A stretch of DNA of 37,512 nucleotides from Halomonas sp. (GTDB lineage Bacteria > Pseudomonadota > Gammaproteobacteria > Pseudomonadales > Halomonadaceae): assembly GCF_007625055.1 (NCBI RefSeq), contig NZ_VMQS01000022.1, positions 1 through 37,512 of the forward strand, in the 5' to 3' direction. The stretch's first letter is position 1, and every line of letters begins with the position of its first letter. This document shows, in pieces, positions 6,177 to 15,241 of this stretch. The notes under the pieces are model-generated. The model made no database searches and was not told the DNA's origin. It was given only the letters and a program-made list of their open reading frames with translations. A program made the translations under genes and the position numbers.

Positions 6177-8410
6177 GAGGACTCCCTGTGGCGGAGCAGG
6201 AAAACATGATGCAGGTTATGGCGCCGCTGGAAATCAGGGTCAAAGGTCTTCGCTGATATATCCTCCACCGCGAACTCTTCGCGCAAGGTGCTATCCAGCT
6301 CGAAACGCCGCTGATTATTGGAGAACACCAGGGTGCCTTCAGGCATCAGGCGCGCCATGGCAAGCCGCACCAACTGCGGATGATCGCGCTGAATATCCAG
6401 GGTATCGCGCATTTTCTTCGAGTTGGAAAACGTCGGCGGATCCATGAAGATAAGGTCAAACTGGGTACTCGCCGTTTCCAGCCACTTGAAGCAGTCATCC
6501 CGTATGACTCTGTGTCGGCTGGGGTCAAGCCCATTGAGGGCAAAATTGTCCTGTGCCCAGCTCAGGTAGGTATTGGACATATCAACACTGACGCTGTCAC
6601 TGGCGCCGCCCAGAGCCGCATGCACTGTGGCGGAAGCGGTGTAACAGAACAGGTTAAGAAAACGTTTGCCCTGCGCCCTCTCTCCCAGCAGACGCCGCAC
6701 TGGACGATGGTCCAGAAACAGCCCGGTATCCAGATAGTCGCGCAGGTTGACCCATAACCTTGCAGGCCCTTCCTGCACCTCGAAACGTTCGCCGCTGGCA
6801 TCGCGCTTCTGGTATTGCGACTTGCCGGCCTGACGCTCGCGCTGCTTGACATAAATCCGACTGGCATCCACTTCCAGAGCGTGAGGCAGAACTTCAAGGG
6901 CATCGAACAGGCGCTTCTGAGCCTGGGCCGGATTCACCGACCGTGGCGGCATATATTCCTGAACGTGCACCCGGTCAGCGTAAACATCAATGGCCAAGGC
7001 AAACTCCGGCATGTCGGCATCATAAAGCCGATAGCAGCTTTCACCGCTTTGCTTGAGCCATTTCTTCAGGCGTTTCTGGTTCTTCTTCAAACGGTTGGCG
7101 AACATCTGTGCGTTATCAGACGATGCTTGCTGTGGCGAACTATCCGCCGCCTGTGAGGGCGTATCGTCTGATGTTGACGTGGCGTAGCTGTCAGCGCTGT
7201 GGGCGGAGGTCCTGTACGCAGTGTCAGCGCCAATTTCCATCAACAGCAGCTTGGCATCCAGCGGGCCGTTTTTCAACGCGTATTGCTTATGAGCTCTCAG
7301 CCCTAGACGGTGACCAAGATCCGGGTTGCCGGTAAACACAGCCAGCGTCCAGCCGGGAAACAGCGCTTTGGCTTTTTCGCCCAGGGCGGCGTAAAGGCCG
7401 ACCAGCTCAGGCAACTCCCCCAGCCGCTCACCGTAGGGTGGGTTGGTGATCAGCAACCCTGATTCTGATGCCAGGCCTTCCGGGCGCTCAAGCTGGGCAA
7501 CGCCCTGGCCATGGAAATTAATCAGCGCAGGTATACCCGCGCGCATAGCGTTGGCCTTGGCGGCTGACAAAGCCGCCGGGCTTTGGTCAAAGCCGAACAG
7601 TACATTCCTGCAGCGTTTACGACCGATGCTGGCGCGCGCCTGGGCTTCACGCTGTAATTGTTCCCACACCGCTGGCTGATGATACGCCCAGCCGTGAAAC
7701 CCAAAGCGTCGACGGTTCAGGTTAGGCGCCTGATCTGCTGCCATCAGCGCTGCCTCAATCAGCAGGGTGCCAGCGCCGCATAGCGGATCAATCAGAGGCT
7801 CACCGTCCTTGATTCGTGCTTGCCAGCCCGCACGCACCAGCAAGGCAGCGGCAAGGTTTTCCTTGAGGGGGGCATGCCCCACCTCAAGGCGATAGCCCCT
7901 CCGATGCAGACTTTCCCCGGACAGATCGATACCCAAGGTCAGGTTGTTGCGGTGCAGGTGAGCGTAAAGACGCACATCCGGAGACCTGGTATCTACCTGT
8001 GGTCGCTCGATGCCCGCCAGGGTCATGGCGTCCACCACGCCATCCTTGACCGTCTGGGCACCAAAACGCGTATGGCGGATATGCTCACTGCGGCCATGGA
8101 AGTCGACCGCCAGGGTTTTCCCCGCTGCAATATGCTCGGCCCAAGGCACCACAGTGACAGCGCTGAGCAGTTGCGCGGCGGTATCCACCATGGACGCGCG
8201 CTGCAGAATGACAATCACCCGGTTGGCCAAGCGTGACCACAGGCACAGGCGATATGCCGTTTCCAGGCTGCCGCTGACATAAATACCTGCCACCGTGGTT
8301 TTACCCGGCGTGGCGCCCAGCTGAACCAGTTCTTCTTCCAGCAGTTGCTCGATACCTTTTGGGCAGGTAACCAGCAGGTCAAGCACGTCGTTTTGGTATT
8401 GGTCTATCAT
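6173..8410 (-). CDS. rlmL: Bifunctional 23S rRNA methyltransferase RlmKL
   Basis: The fused enzyme methylates 23S rRNA at G2445 (N2, RlmL half) and G2069 (N7, RlmK half), as known for E. coli RlmKL. The 745-residue product has an N-terminal THUMP region (about 45-155) and a first methyltransferase with DPLCGAGTLLIEAAL (about 206) and NPPYGERL (about 325). A Ser/Thr/Gln-rich linker follows (about 395-430), then a second methyltransferase with FLNLFCYT (about 580) and DPPTFSNSK (about 658). The linker is low in conservation and may vary among relatives. The start has only a weak GAG upstream. It leads a two-gene unit with the glutaredoxin-like gene. Confidence 0.96.
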   Translation of the reverse strand: MIDQYQNDVLDLLVTCPKGIEQLLEEELVQLGATPGKTTVAGIYVSGSLETAYRLCLWSRLANRVIVILQRASMVDTAAQLLSAVTVVPWAEHIAAGKTLAVDFHGRSEHIRHTRFGAQTVKDGVVDAMTLAGIERPQVDTRSPDVRLYAHLHRNNLTLGIDLSGESLHRRGYRLEVGHAPLKENLAAALLVRAGWQARIKDGEPLIDPLCGAGTLLIEAALMAADQAPNLNRRRFGFHGWAYHQPAVWEQLQREAQARASIGRKRCRNVLFGFDQSPAALSAAKANAMRAGIPALINFHGQGVAQLERPEGLASESGLLITNPPYGERLGELPELVGLYAALGEKAKALFPGWTLAVFTGNPDLGHRLGLRAHKQYALKNGPLDAKLLLMEIGADTAYRTSAHSADSYATSTSDDTPSQAADSSPQQASSDNAQMFANRLKKNQKRLKKWLKQSGESCYRLYDADMPEFALAIDVYADRVHVQEYMPPRSVNPAQAQKRLFDALEVLPHALEVDASRIYVKQRERQAGKSQYQKRDASGERFEVQEGPARLWVNLRDYLDTGLFLDHRPVRRLLGERAQGKRFLNLFCYTASATVHAALGGASDSVSVDMSNTYLSWAQDNFALNGLDPSRHRVIRDDCFKWLETASTQFDLIFMDPPTFSNSKKMRDTLDIQRDHPQLVRLAMARLMPEGTLVFSNNQRRFELDSTLREEFAVEDISAKTFDPDFQRRHNLHHVFLLRHRESS

Positions 8411-8812
8411 AATTACTCAATCTTGGAAGCTTGATTATGGCGGATCAAGCAGGGTGATCATCGCCTGGCGGCGGTGCTTCAGGGCTGATATTACTATTTA
8501 TGTCAATTCCATGTAGCTCTTATGACAATTTAATGGTCGACAAACCCAGGCTGCATAGTCTAGTTATAAAGGTGTAGCTACAGAATAATGCATGCGTTTA
8601 CTGTCGGGGATCCAGAGTCCGGTTTTGGCTCACTTTTGATTCACGACATTCAGATGGCACTGGGGTAGACATTTCATAAGTACAGGCATGCTGCGTTCAG
8701 CACGTGAGTGCTTTACATCATCAACGTGACCTTTCTCCCCATCACCGCCAGCTCCTGAAATGGTGCTTTCTGCCATTTCTCATCAAAGGCTTTCATTAGA
8801 CGAGGTTAGCCA
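8411..8812. other. 402-bp intergenic region upstream of rmf
   Basis: This gap lies between the divergent rlmKL and rmf starts and holds no convincing ORF. It is more AT-rich than the genes, especially at 8480-8600. A GCTACAGAATAA stretch (8577-8588) partly resembles a sigma-S -10 region, which would suit rmf, but it would give a leader of about 220 nt. A 7-bp stem-loop GAAATGG/CCATTTC (8757-8763 with 8773-8779) lies in the presumed leader. The rmf ribosome-binding site GAGG is at 8802-8805. Confidence 0.4.
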
Positions 8813-9022
8813 ATGAAAAGACAAAAACGTGATCGCTTTCAACGGGCTTATGTCCATGGCTATAAAGCAGGTGTCACAGGACGCTCACGGGATGACTGCC
8901 CCAGTCAGGATGTTAATTTACGAGAATACTGGATGAGTGGTTGGCGTGAGGGTCGCGGCGATCAGTGGAGTGGGATGACGGGGGTTTCCGGCATCCACAA
9001 AAACCCCATGGTGATGACCTGA
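8813..9022 (+). CDS. rmf: Ribosome modulation factor RMF
   Basis: RMF dimerises 70S ribosomes into inactive 100S particles during stationary phase or starvation. The 69-residue product opens with MKRQKRDR, nearly identical to E. coli RMF, followed by the conserved GY.AG..GRS...CP and WM.GWREGR blocks. The C-terminus is about 14 residues longer than the 55-residue E. coli protein. GAGG lies 7 nt before the ATG. The gene is monocistronic, with a 400-bp leader/promoter region before it and a terminator after it. Confidence 0.95.
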   Translation: MKRQKRDRFQRAYVHGYKAGVTGRSRDDCPSQDVNLREYWMSGWREGRGDQWSGMTGVSGIHKNPMVMT

Positions 9023-9057
9023 ACCAAAAGTGAATCGGTCTTTCACTGTGAATATTG

Positions 9058-9085
9058 AAGCCTGCCCCTAAGCGGCAGGCTTTTT
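9058..9085 (+). terminator. Rho-independent terminator after rmf
   Basis: The stem AAGCCTGCC pairs with GGCAGGCTT (7 GC-rich pairs plus two A-T pairs) around a 7-nt loop, followed by a T-run to 9085. It overlaps the 3' end of the convergent pyrD. On the minus strand the downstream tract is only mildly U-rich, so it mainly serves rmf. Confidence 0.85.
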
Positions 9086-10105
9086 GCTGCCTGATGTGCC
9101 TGACAGCGCAGCGGCGCAGTCATTGATCAGGCCTGGCCCCTGATAGATCAACCCGGAGTATAGCTGAACCAGATCGGCACCCGCTTCCAGCTTCTGCCGA
9201 GCTGCTTCACCGCTATCAATCCCCCCTACCCCGATAATCGGTATAGCAGGCAAGTGATCGCGCAGTTGGCTGATGACCCGGTTGGAGGCGTCAAACACAG
9301 GTTTACCCGACAGTCCACCGGCCTCATCGCTTTGCGGATCATCCTCTACCGCCTGACGCTCAATGGTCGTATTGGTCGCAATCACACCGTCAAGCTGGTT
9401 GCGTTGAATACTTTGGGCGACCAGGGCAATTTCATCTTCACTCATATCGGGTGCAATTTTAATCAACAGCGGCACAGGCTGCTGGCGAATATCATCCAGC
9501 TCAGTGGTGCGCGCTCTGATCGGCCCAAGCAACGCATCCAGCTGTTCGCCAAACTGCAGAGTTCTCAGTCCCGGCGTATTGGGTGAGGAAATATTCACTG
9601 CGATGTAATCCGCCACTTCGTGCACAGCGTCCAGACAAAGAAGATAATCAGCCAGCGCATCCTCTACCGCCGTGCTCAGGTTCTTGCCGATATTGATGCC
9701 GATAATGCCGTCAAAACGGCTTTTCCTGACCTGCTCGACCAGATGCGTCACCCCTTTGTTATTGAAGCCAAAGCGATTGATGATGGCATCATGATCGGCA
9801 AGGCGGAACAAGCGCGGTTTTGGATTGCCCGGCTGCGCCTTGGGGGTGACAGTCCCGACTTCGATAAAGCCAAATCCCAAGCCCCCCAGCGCATCCAGAT
9901 GATCGGCATTTTTATCCAGCCCGGCCGCCAGGCCCACTCGGTTGGGAAAGCGCAACCCCATCAGTTCTACCGGGTCATCGACCCTGGCGCCTGCCAATTT
10001 CTTGGCCACTCCCAGGCGATGCAAGGTGTCCAGCAACCCCATCGCCAGGGTGTGTGAAGCTTCGGGGGCAAGGCGAAAAAGCGCGGGGCGAATAGCGTGG
10101 TACAT
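9068..10105 (-). CDS. pyrD: Dihydroorotate dehydrogenase (quinone), class 2
   Basis: A membrane-associated FMN enzyme that oxidises dihydroorotate to orotate with quinone in pyrimidine synthesis. The 345-residue product has the class 2 N-terminal helix MYHAIRPALFRLAPEASHTLAM, the block GFIEVGTVTPKAQPGN, the catalytic-serine region NISSPNTPGLR (about 178) and the FMN-binding GVGGIDSGEAA near 300. The start at 10105 aligns with known PyrD and has GGAG upstream. The frame is open for 36 more codons, but they are rich in Cys and Arg and not family-like. It lies downstream of gdhB, separated by a hairpin. Confidence 0.96.
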   Translation of the reverse strand: MYHAIRPALFRLAPEASHTLAMGLLDTLHRLGVAKKLAGARVDDPVELMGLRFPNRVGLAAGLDKNADHLDALGGLGFGFIEVGTVTPKAQPGNPKPRLFRLADHDAIINRFGFNNKGVTHLVEQVRKSRFDGIIGINIGKNLSTAVEDALADYLLCLDAVHEVADYIAVNISSPNTPGLRTLQFGEQLDALLGPIRARTTELDDIRQQPVPLLIKIAPDMSEDEIALVAQSIQRNQLDGVIATNTTIERQAVEDDPQSDEAGGLSGKPVFDASNRVISQLRDHLPAIPIIGVGGIDSGEAARQKLEAGADLVQLYSGLIYQGPGLINDCAAALSGTSGSKKPAA

Positions 10106-10203
10106 GGTAATTTCTCCAGCCAGGCAGCGGTAAGCGGCCGACAGTATAGCGCAAAGCAGGCAGGAGCGGCAGGCTGGCGTGACGGACCCCACCCCACAAC
10201 CAG

Positions 10204-10235
10204 AACGCCGCACCCGGCTGGCCGGGCACGGCGTT
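10204..10235 (-). terminator. Probable terminator hairpin after gdhB
   Basis: A 14-bp stem (10204-10217 with 10222-10235) closes a 4-nt loop, 25 bp past the gdhB stop. In the minus-strand RNA the two central positions form U-G wobbles, whereas in the plus-strand RNA they are C/A mismatches. The structure is therefore stable only in gdhB-direction transcripts. The U-tract after it is weak (UUCUGGUUGU), so termination may be partial. Confidence 0.55.
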
Positions 10236-10259
10236 ATTTAAGCCAGGTACGCTTATGGA

Positions 10260-13200
10260 TCAGGCTTCGCTATCACTTTCAGCCAGATCCACCAGTTCAC
10301 GCACGGCAACCGCAAAGAGGGCAAAACCACTTTCACTGCCGCTGCGCACTTCCTCTATCAGGCGGCACCAGCGACGATGCAGATCGGCATGCTGATCAAG
10401 CCACTGCCCAACCCGCTCGTCCACGTCGTGGTTGCCGGTTTCAAGCTTCAATACGCTGGTCGTCAGCGCCAGCTGCTGGCGATCGATATCATCACGGAAG
10501 GTTTCCCGCGCCTGGGCCTGCCAGGCATCGCGCACGTCCAGCCGGGTGACCTGCTGAATCATCCAGGGCAGTTCCAGGCGGCTGCCCACTTCATAGAACA
10601 CCTCGGCAACGCGCTGGGGCTTTTCGTTGACGTGACGCGCAGCCTGAATGATACCCAGCCCTGCATAAAGGCTGGGGGCTGCAGCAACGCTTCCAGCCAA
10701 TTCTTCAGGAACACCCGCTTCCAGCAGTTCCTCACGGCGCTGCTGCCAGGCAGCCAGTTCTTCTCCGCTCAGCAGCTCGCCAATGCCTTCCTGCAGCTGA
10801 GCCAGGCGTGGGCCAAAGTATTCGACGGCATCCTGAGTGGACAGCCCCAGATGCTGACGCAGGAACCAGCGGGTAGCGCGACGAACCATGCGCATCAGGT
10901 CCAGCATCATGCCGTACTGCACCTGGCTGGATACAACATTATCCAGCGCCTCGATGTCTGCCCAAAGACGCGGCAGGTTAAAGCTGTCACGCGCGACAAT
11001 ATAGGCTCGGGCAATATCGGCGCGGCCAACCCCGGTAGAGTCTATCAGGCGACGGACAAAGACCACGCCCATGTGATCCACCAGATCGTTGGCGACCTGG
11101 GTAGCGACAATTTCCCGCTTCAGGCGATGCTCGTACATCTCGGTAAGATAGTTATCCACCAATGGCTGCGGAAAAAGGCGTTCAAGATGCCGGCGAATGT
11201 AGGGGTCATCCGGTACCTCAGACGTGATCAGGTCACCTTTCAGCGTGCTCTTGGCATAGGAGATCAACACCGAGAGTTCCGGCAGGCTCATCCCTTCGCC
11301 GTTGCCTGAACGTTCTTTGAGGACGTCATCCTGCGGCAGGAACTCAAGCTCGCGATCAATCTGCCCCACCGCCTCAAGCTCACTGATGAAGCGCCGATAG
11401 GGACCGATCCCCTGCTTGGATATCAGAGCCGACAGATCCAGAGCCTGGGTCTGACGGTAGTTGTCGAGAATGACCAGGTCCGCCACTTCATCGGTCATGT
11501 CAGACAGCAACCTGTTACGCTGCTTCTCGGTCATGTCACCCCGCTTGACCACTTCATCAATCAGGATCTTGATATTGACTTCATGGTCGGAGCAATTCAC
11601 GCCACCGGCATTATCGATAAAATCGGTATAGACCCGCACGCCCTTGTTGGCGGCCTCCATACGGCCCAGCTGGGTAAACCCCAGATTACCCCCTTCTCCG
11701 ATAACCCGGCAGTTCAGCTCACAGCCGTTAATGCGCAGCGCATCATTGGCCTTATCGCCCACCTCGGCATCGGTTTCCTCCGAGCCTTTCACGTAGGTGC
11801 CGATACCACCGTTCCAGAACAGATCAACCTTCGCCTTGAGCATGGCACGGATCAGGTCATTGGGGGCCATCTGGGTGTCACTGATGCCAAAGACGTCCTG
11901 CATCTGCGGCGTGATGCTGATGGATTTGGCGCTGCGGCTGAAGATACCTCCCCCTTCAGAAATCAGCGACCTGTCAAAATCTTCCCAACTGGAGCGCGAC
12001 ATATTGAACAGGCGCTGGCGCTCTGCAAAAGTCGTAGCGGCATCCGGACACGGGTCAACAAAGATATGCAGGTGGTTGAAGGCACCCACCAGCTGAATAT
12101 GTTCGGACAGCAGCATGCCATTGCCGAAAACATCGCCGCCCATGTCACCCACGCCTACCACGGTGAAATTCTCACGCCGGGTATTCAGCCCCAGGTTACG
12201 AAAATGGCGCTCAACCGACTCCCAGGCACCCCGCGCGGTAATCCCCATTTTCTTGTGGTCATAACCATTGGCGCCGCCGGACGCAAAGGCATCACCCAGC
12301 CAGTGACCATATTCAAGCGAGATTTCATTGGCAATATCCGAGAAGGTAGCCGTTCCCTTGTCGGCAGCGACGACCAGATAGGCATCATCGTCATCATGGC
12401 GAACGACATTTTCCGGGGGTACAACGTCGCTGCCTACCAGGTTATCAGTGACGTCCAGCAAAGCACGAATGAAGGTCTTGTAACAGGCAATGCCCTCTTT
12501 CTGTATGGTTTCCCGATCAGCATTTTCGGGCATCCGCTTGCAGACAAAGCCGCCTTTGGCGCCGACCGGAACAATCACTGCGTTTTTTACCTGCTGCGCC
12601 TTGACCAGCCCCAGCACCTCGGTGCGGAAGTCTTCCCGCCGATCAGACCAGCGTAGCCCGCCACGGGCAACCTTGCCGCCGCGCAGATGAACACCTTCCA
12701 CTCTGGGCGAGCAGACAAAGATCTCATAGGCAGGGCACGGCTTGGGCATGCCCGTCACTCTGGTGGGTTCCAACTTGTAAGCAATGTAATCCTTGAAACG
12801 CCCTGGTTCGACCAACTGGTAATAGTTGGTTCGCAGAGTCGCCTGGATCAGCTCCACAAAGCGTCGCACCAGCTGGTCATCGTTAAGGCTGGCCACCTGC
12901 TCAAGGTGTTCATTGATGCGGGCGAGACAGGCGCTGCTGTCGCGATCCTCGCACTGAGGGTCAAAACGCAACCGGAATAATGCCACCAGTTCACGGGTAA
13001 TGTGCGAGTGGTTAGCCAGAGTAGAGGCAATGTAGTTCTGCGACATGCCAAAGCGAATCTGTTTCAGGTAACGCGCATAGCCGCGCAACATCGCCACTTC
13101 ACGCCAGTCCAGGTTGGCACCGATGATCAGCCGGTTGAAGGCATCATTATCCGCTTCACCGCCCCAGATACGCTTGAATGCCTCAGTGAATGCCTCACGC

Positions 13201-15083
13201 ATTTCGCTAAGGCTGAGGTCGGCGCCGCTGTGCTCCAGTTCAAAATCATGTATCCAGTAACGCTCGGAAAGGTCGTTGATCTCGTAAGGACGCTCACCAA
13301 TGACCCGCAAGCCCAGGTTCTCCATCATCGGCAGCACATCCGACAGGGGAATCTGTGAATCGCGATGGAACAACTTAAGGTTCAACCCACCGCCTTGCTC
13401 CTCCAGCGGGCGATAGAGTGACAGCGCCAGATCATCGCCCTTGTCCAGTGCCAACAAATGCTGGATATCAAACACGCCGGTCCGGGCACTGAAATCCTCC
13501 CGATAGCTGGCAGAGAAGGCGCCACTGAAGCGCTCCATCAGCCGGTTGGCACTTTCTTCACCAAAGCCCTCAATCATGGCGGCCTGAAGCTCATCCTTCC
13601 AGCTGCGCGCCAATTGTGCGACCTTTTGCTCGATACGCTTAAGGTCAAACTGGCATGGATTATCACCATTGAAACGCAGAATCAGCTGAATACGCGCCAG
13701 TACCGATTCGGACAGATAGGTATTGAAGTCACCAAAATGTGCATCCATCTCTTCGCACAGCAGATTCTGGATACGCTGGCGCAAGTCAGTGGAAAACACG
13801 TCCCGAGGCACAAAAATCAGGCAGGAATAGAATTTGCCACTCACATCCGCACGCACAAACAGACGCACCTGACGGCGTTCACGAATGTTGAGAATCCCCA
13901 GTGCTGTTCCAGCCAGGGATTCGGTCGAGATCTGGAAAAGGTCATCACGTGGATAGACTTCCAGCACCTGCAGCAACTGTTTGCCGTTGTGGCCCTGAGG
14001 ATTGAAGCCGGCAATATCCATCACCGCCTTCAGTTTTCGCCGCAGAACCGGAATATTACGCGGTGACTCGTTATAGACAGTGGCCGTAAACAATCCAAAG
14101 AAACGCCGCTCACCCACCACATTGCCGTCGTCGTCATAGCGGTCAACCGTGATGTAATCAGGGTAGGTGGGGCGATGAACCCGGGAATGGTGAGCACTTT
14201 TGGCAAACGATAAAAGCTGCGGCACGAGGACATAATTGTTGTTCTCATCAATGCCCTGCTCGGTACGGATGCGTTCGCAGTAGCGCGGATAATCCAGCCG
14301 GAATACGCCCAGAACACTAGCATTGTCGCGGACCAGTTCACCGTCCTGCAGAGTGTATTCATCATAGCCAAGGTAAGTGAAATTATCCTTGAGCATCCAT
14401 TCCAGAAACGCAATGGCCTCTTCGTGGTCATCCGGATCGATCTGAGGCGGGCAGACTTTCTCAAGTTCCTGGATGGCCTCCCGGGTCCTCGCGCACATGG
14501 CGTCGTAATCCTTCACTGCCGTACGCACATCGCGCAGAACATCATGGAGATTCTGCTCGATAACCGTCAGGGCATCGCGGTCCGTATGACGATCTACTTC
14601 GATAACGATCAGCGATTCACGGCTGTCAGGCGCATCATCATCCCGGGATGAGACCAGTCGCTCAAGTTGATACTGGTCGTCACGCTCCACGGCCATGACA
14701 GCGTTCTGGATGGCATGGACGGTCAAACCACGCCGATTAAGCTCGATGCGCACAGAGTCAACCAGAAACGGCATATCCGTATGCAATACCGCCACAAAGG
14801 TGTGAGTGGACTGCCAACCATGCTCTTCAAAATCTGGATTGAAAACCGCCACCTTGGGGCTTTCCGGTTCATGGTGCTGAAGAAATTGCCAGATGGACAA
14901 CGTGGCCCCATAAAGGTCATCCAGCCGCCGGTCAACCAGATCTTCGACAGGCACGGTGGCATAAAACTGCCGTGCAAACGCATCAATCGCCGCCGCTCTG
15001 GCGGGGTCCAGACGCGATTCCAGCCGTTCCTTTAACTGTTTGAGAAGATCCTGTCGGCTTTCTTCAATCGCAATGTAATGCAT
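10260..15083 (-). CDS. gdhB: NAD-specific glutamate dehydrogenase, large type
   Basis: A 1607-residue enzyme of the very large NAD-dependent glutamate dehydrogenase class (about 180 kDa; Pseudomonas GdhB and Streptomyces types), which deaminates glutamate to 2-oxoglutarate. A long N-terminal regulatory region with ACT-like folds (roughly 1-700) precedes the catalytic core with GGLRWSDRREDFRTEVLGLVK, VGAKGGFVCK (about 840) and the nucleotide-binding GVGDMGGDVFGNGM (about 980). A helical C-terminal region follows. GAGGTGAT lies just before the ATG. It is flanked by trmA upstream (158-bp gap, so its own promoter is likely) and a hairpin downstream. No frameshift is visible over the full length. 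Confidence 0.96.
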   Translation of the reverse strand: MHYIAIEESRQDLLKQLKERLESRLDPARAAAIDAFARQFYATVPVEDLVDRRLDDLYGATLSIWQFLQHHEPESPKVAVFNPDFEEHGWQSTHTFVAVLHTDMPFLVDSVRIELNRRGLTVHAIQNAVMAVERDDQYQLERLVSSRDDDAPDSRESLIVIEVDRHTDRDALTVIEQNLHDVLRDVRTAVKDYDAMCARTREAIQELEKVCPPQIDPDDHEEAIAFLEWMLKDNFTYLGYDEYTLQDGELVRDNASVLGVFRLDYPRYCERIRTEQGIDENNNYVLVPQLLSFAKSAHHSRVHRPTYPDYITVDRYDDDGNVVGERRFFGLFTATVYNESPRNIPVLRRKLKAVMDIAGFNPQGHNGKQLLQVLEVYPRDDLFQISTESLAGTALGILNIRERRQVRLFVRADVSGKFYSCLIFVPRDVFSTDLRQRIQNLLCEEMDAHFGDFNTYLSESVLARIQLILRFNGDNPCQFDLKRIEQKVAQLARSWKDELQAAMIEGFGEESANRLMERFSGAFSASYREDFSARTGVFDIQHLLALDKGDDLALSLYRPLEEQGGGLNLKLFHRDSQIPLSDVLPMMENLGLRVIGERPYEINDLSERYWIHDFELEHSGADLSLSEMREAFTEAFKRIWGGEADNDAFNRLIIGANLDWREVAMLRGYARYLKQIRFGMSQNYIASTLANHSHITRELVALFRLRFDPQCEDRDSSACLARINEHLEQVASLNDDQLVRRFVELIQATLRTNYYQLVEPGRFKDYIAYKLEPTRVTGMPKPCPAYEIFVCSPRVEGVHLRGGKVARGGLRWSDRREDFRTEVLGLVKAQQVKNAVIVPVGAKGGFVCKRMPENADRETIQKEGIACYKTFIRALLDVTDNLVGSDVVPPENVVRHDDDDAYLVVAADKGTATFSDIANEISLEYGHWLGDAFASGGANGYDHKKMGITARGAWESVERHFRNLGLNTRRENFTVVGVGDMGGDVFGNGMLLSEHIQLVGAFNHLHIFVDPCPDAATTFAERQRLFNMSRSSWEDFDRSLISEGGGIFSRSAKSISITPQMQDVFGISDTQMAPNDLIRAMLKAKVDLFWNGGIGTYVKGSEETDAEVGDKANDALRINGCELNCRVIGEGGNLGFTQLGRMEAANKGVRVYTDFIDNAGGVNCSDHEVNIKILIDEVVKRGDMTEKQRNRLLSDMTDEVADLVILDNYRQTQALDLSALISKQGIGPYRRFISELEAVGQIDRELEFLPQDDVLKERSGNGEGMSLPELSVLISYAKSTLKGDLITSEVPDDPYIRRHLERLFPQPLVDNYLTEMYEHRLKREIVATQVANDLVDHMGVVFVRRLIDSTGVGRADIARAYIVARDSFNLPRLWADIEALDNVVSSQVQYGMMLDLMRMVRRATRWFLRQHLGLSTQDAVEYFGPRLAQLQEGIGELLSGEELAAWQQRREELLEAGVPEELAGSVAAAPSLYAGLGIIQAARHVNEKPQRVAEVFYEVGSRLELPWMIQQVTRLDVRDAWQAQARETFRDDIDRQQLALTTSVLKLETGNHDVDERVGQWLDQHADLHRRWCRLIEEVRSGSESGFALFAVAVRELVDLAESDSEA

Positions 15084-15241
15084 TTATCACCTCAACTGCC
15101 AAGGCCATTACCGGCCAAAACGAAGATCGTCGGCTGTTAAGCCACCAAGGCGTCGAGCCTACGTGACCTGTTCGGACAACCCCAGCCAACTGACGTCTTA
15201 CTCATGACGCATACTCATTGTGCATTGTTATCCATACGCGG

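Noticed and set aside
8735..8745. CCCCATCA before rmf considered as a second sigma-32 promoter
   Set aside because: The -10-like string has no TTGAA-type -35 at 11-17 bp, so it does not meet the standard used for htpX.
10377..11309. Long plus-strand open frames across gdhB (also 11583-12656)
   Set aside because: They are antisense shadows of the intact 1607-codon gdhB and have no family resemblance or start signals.
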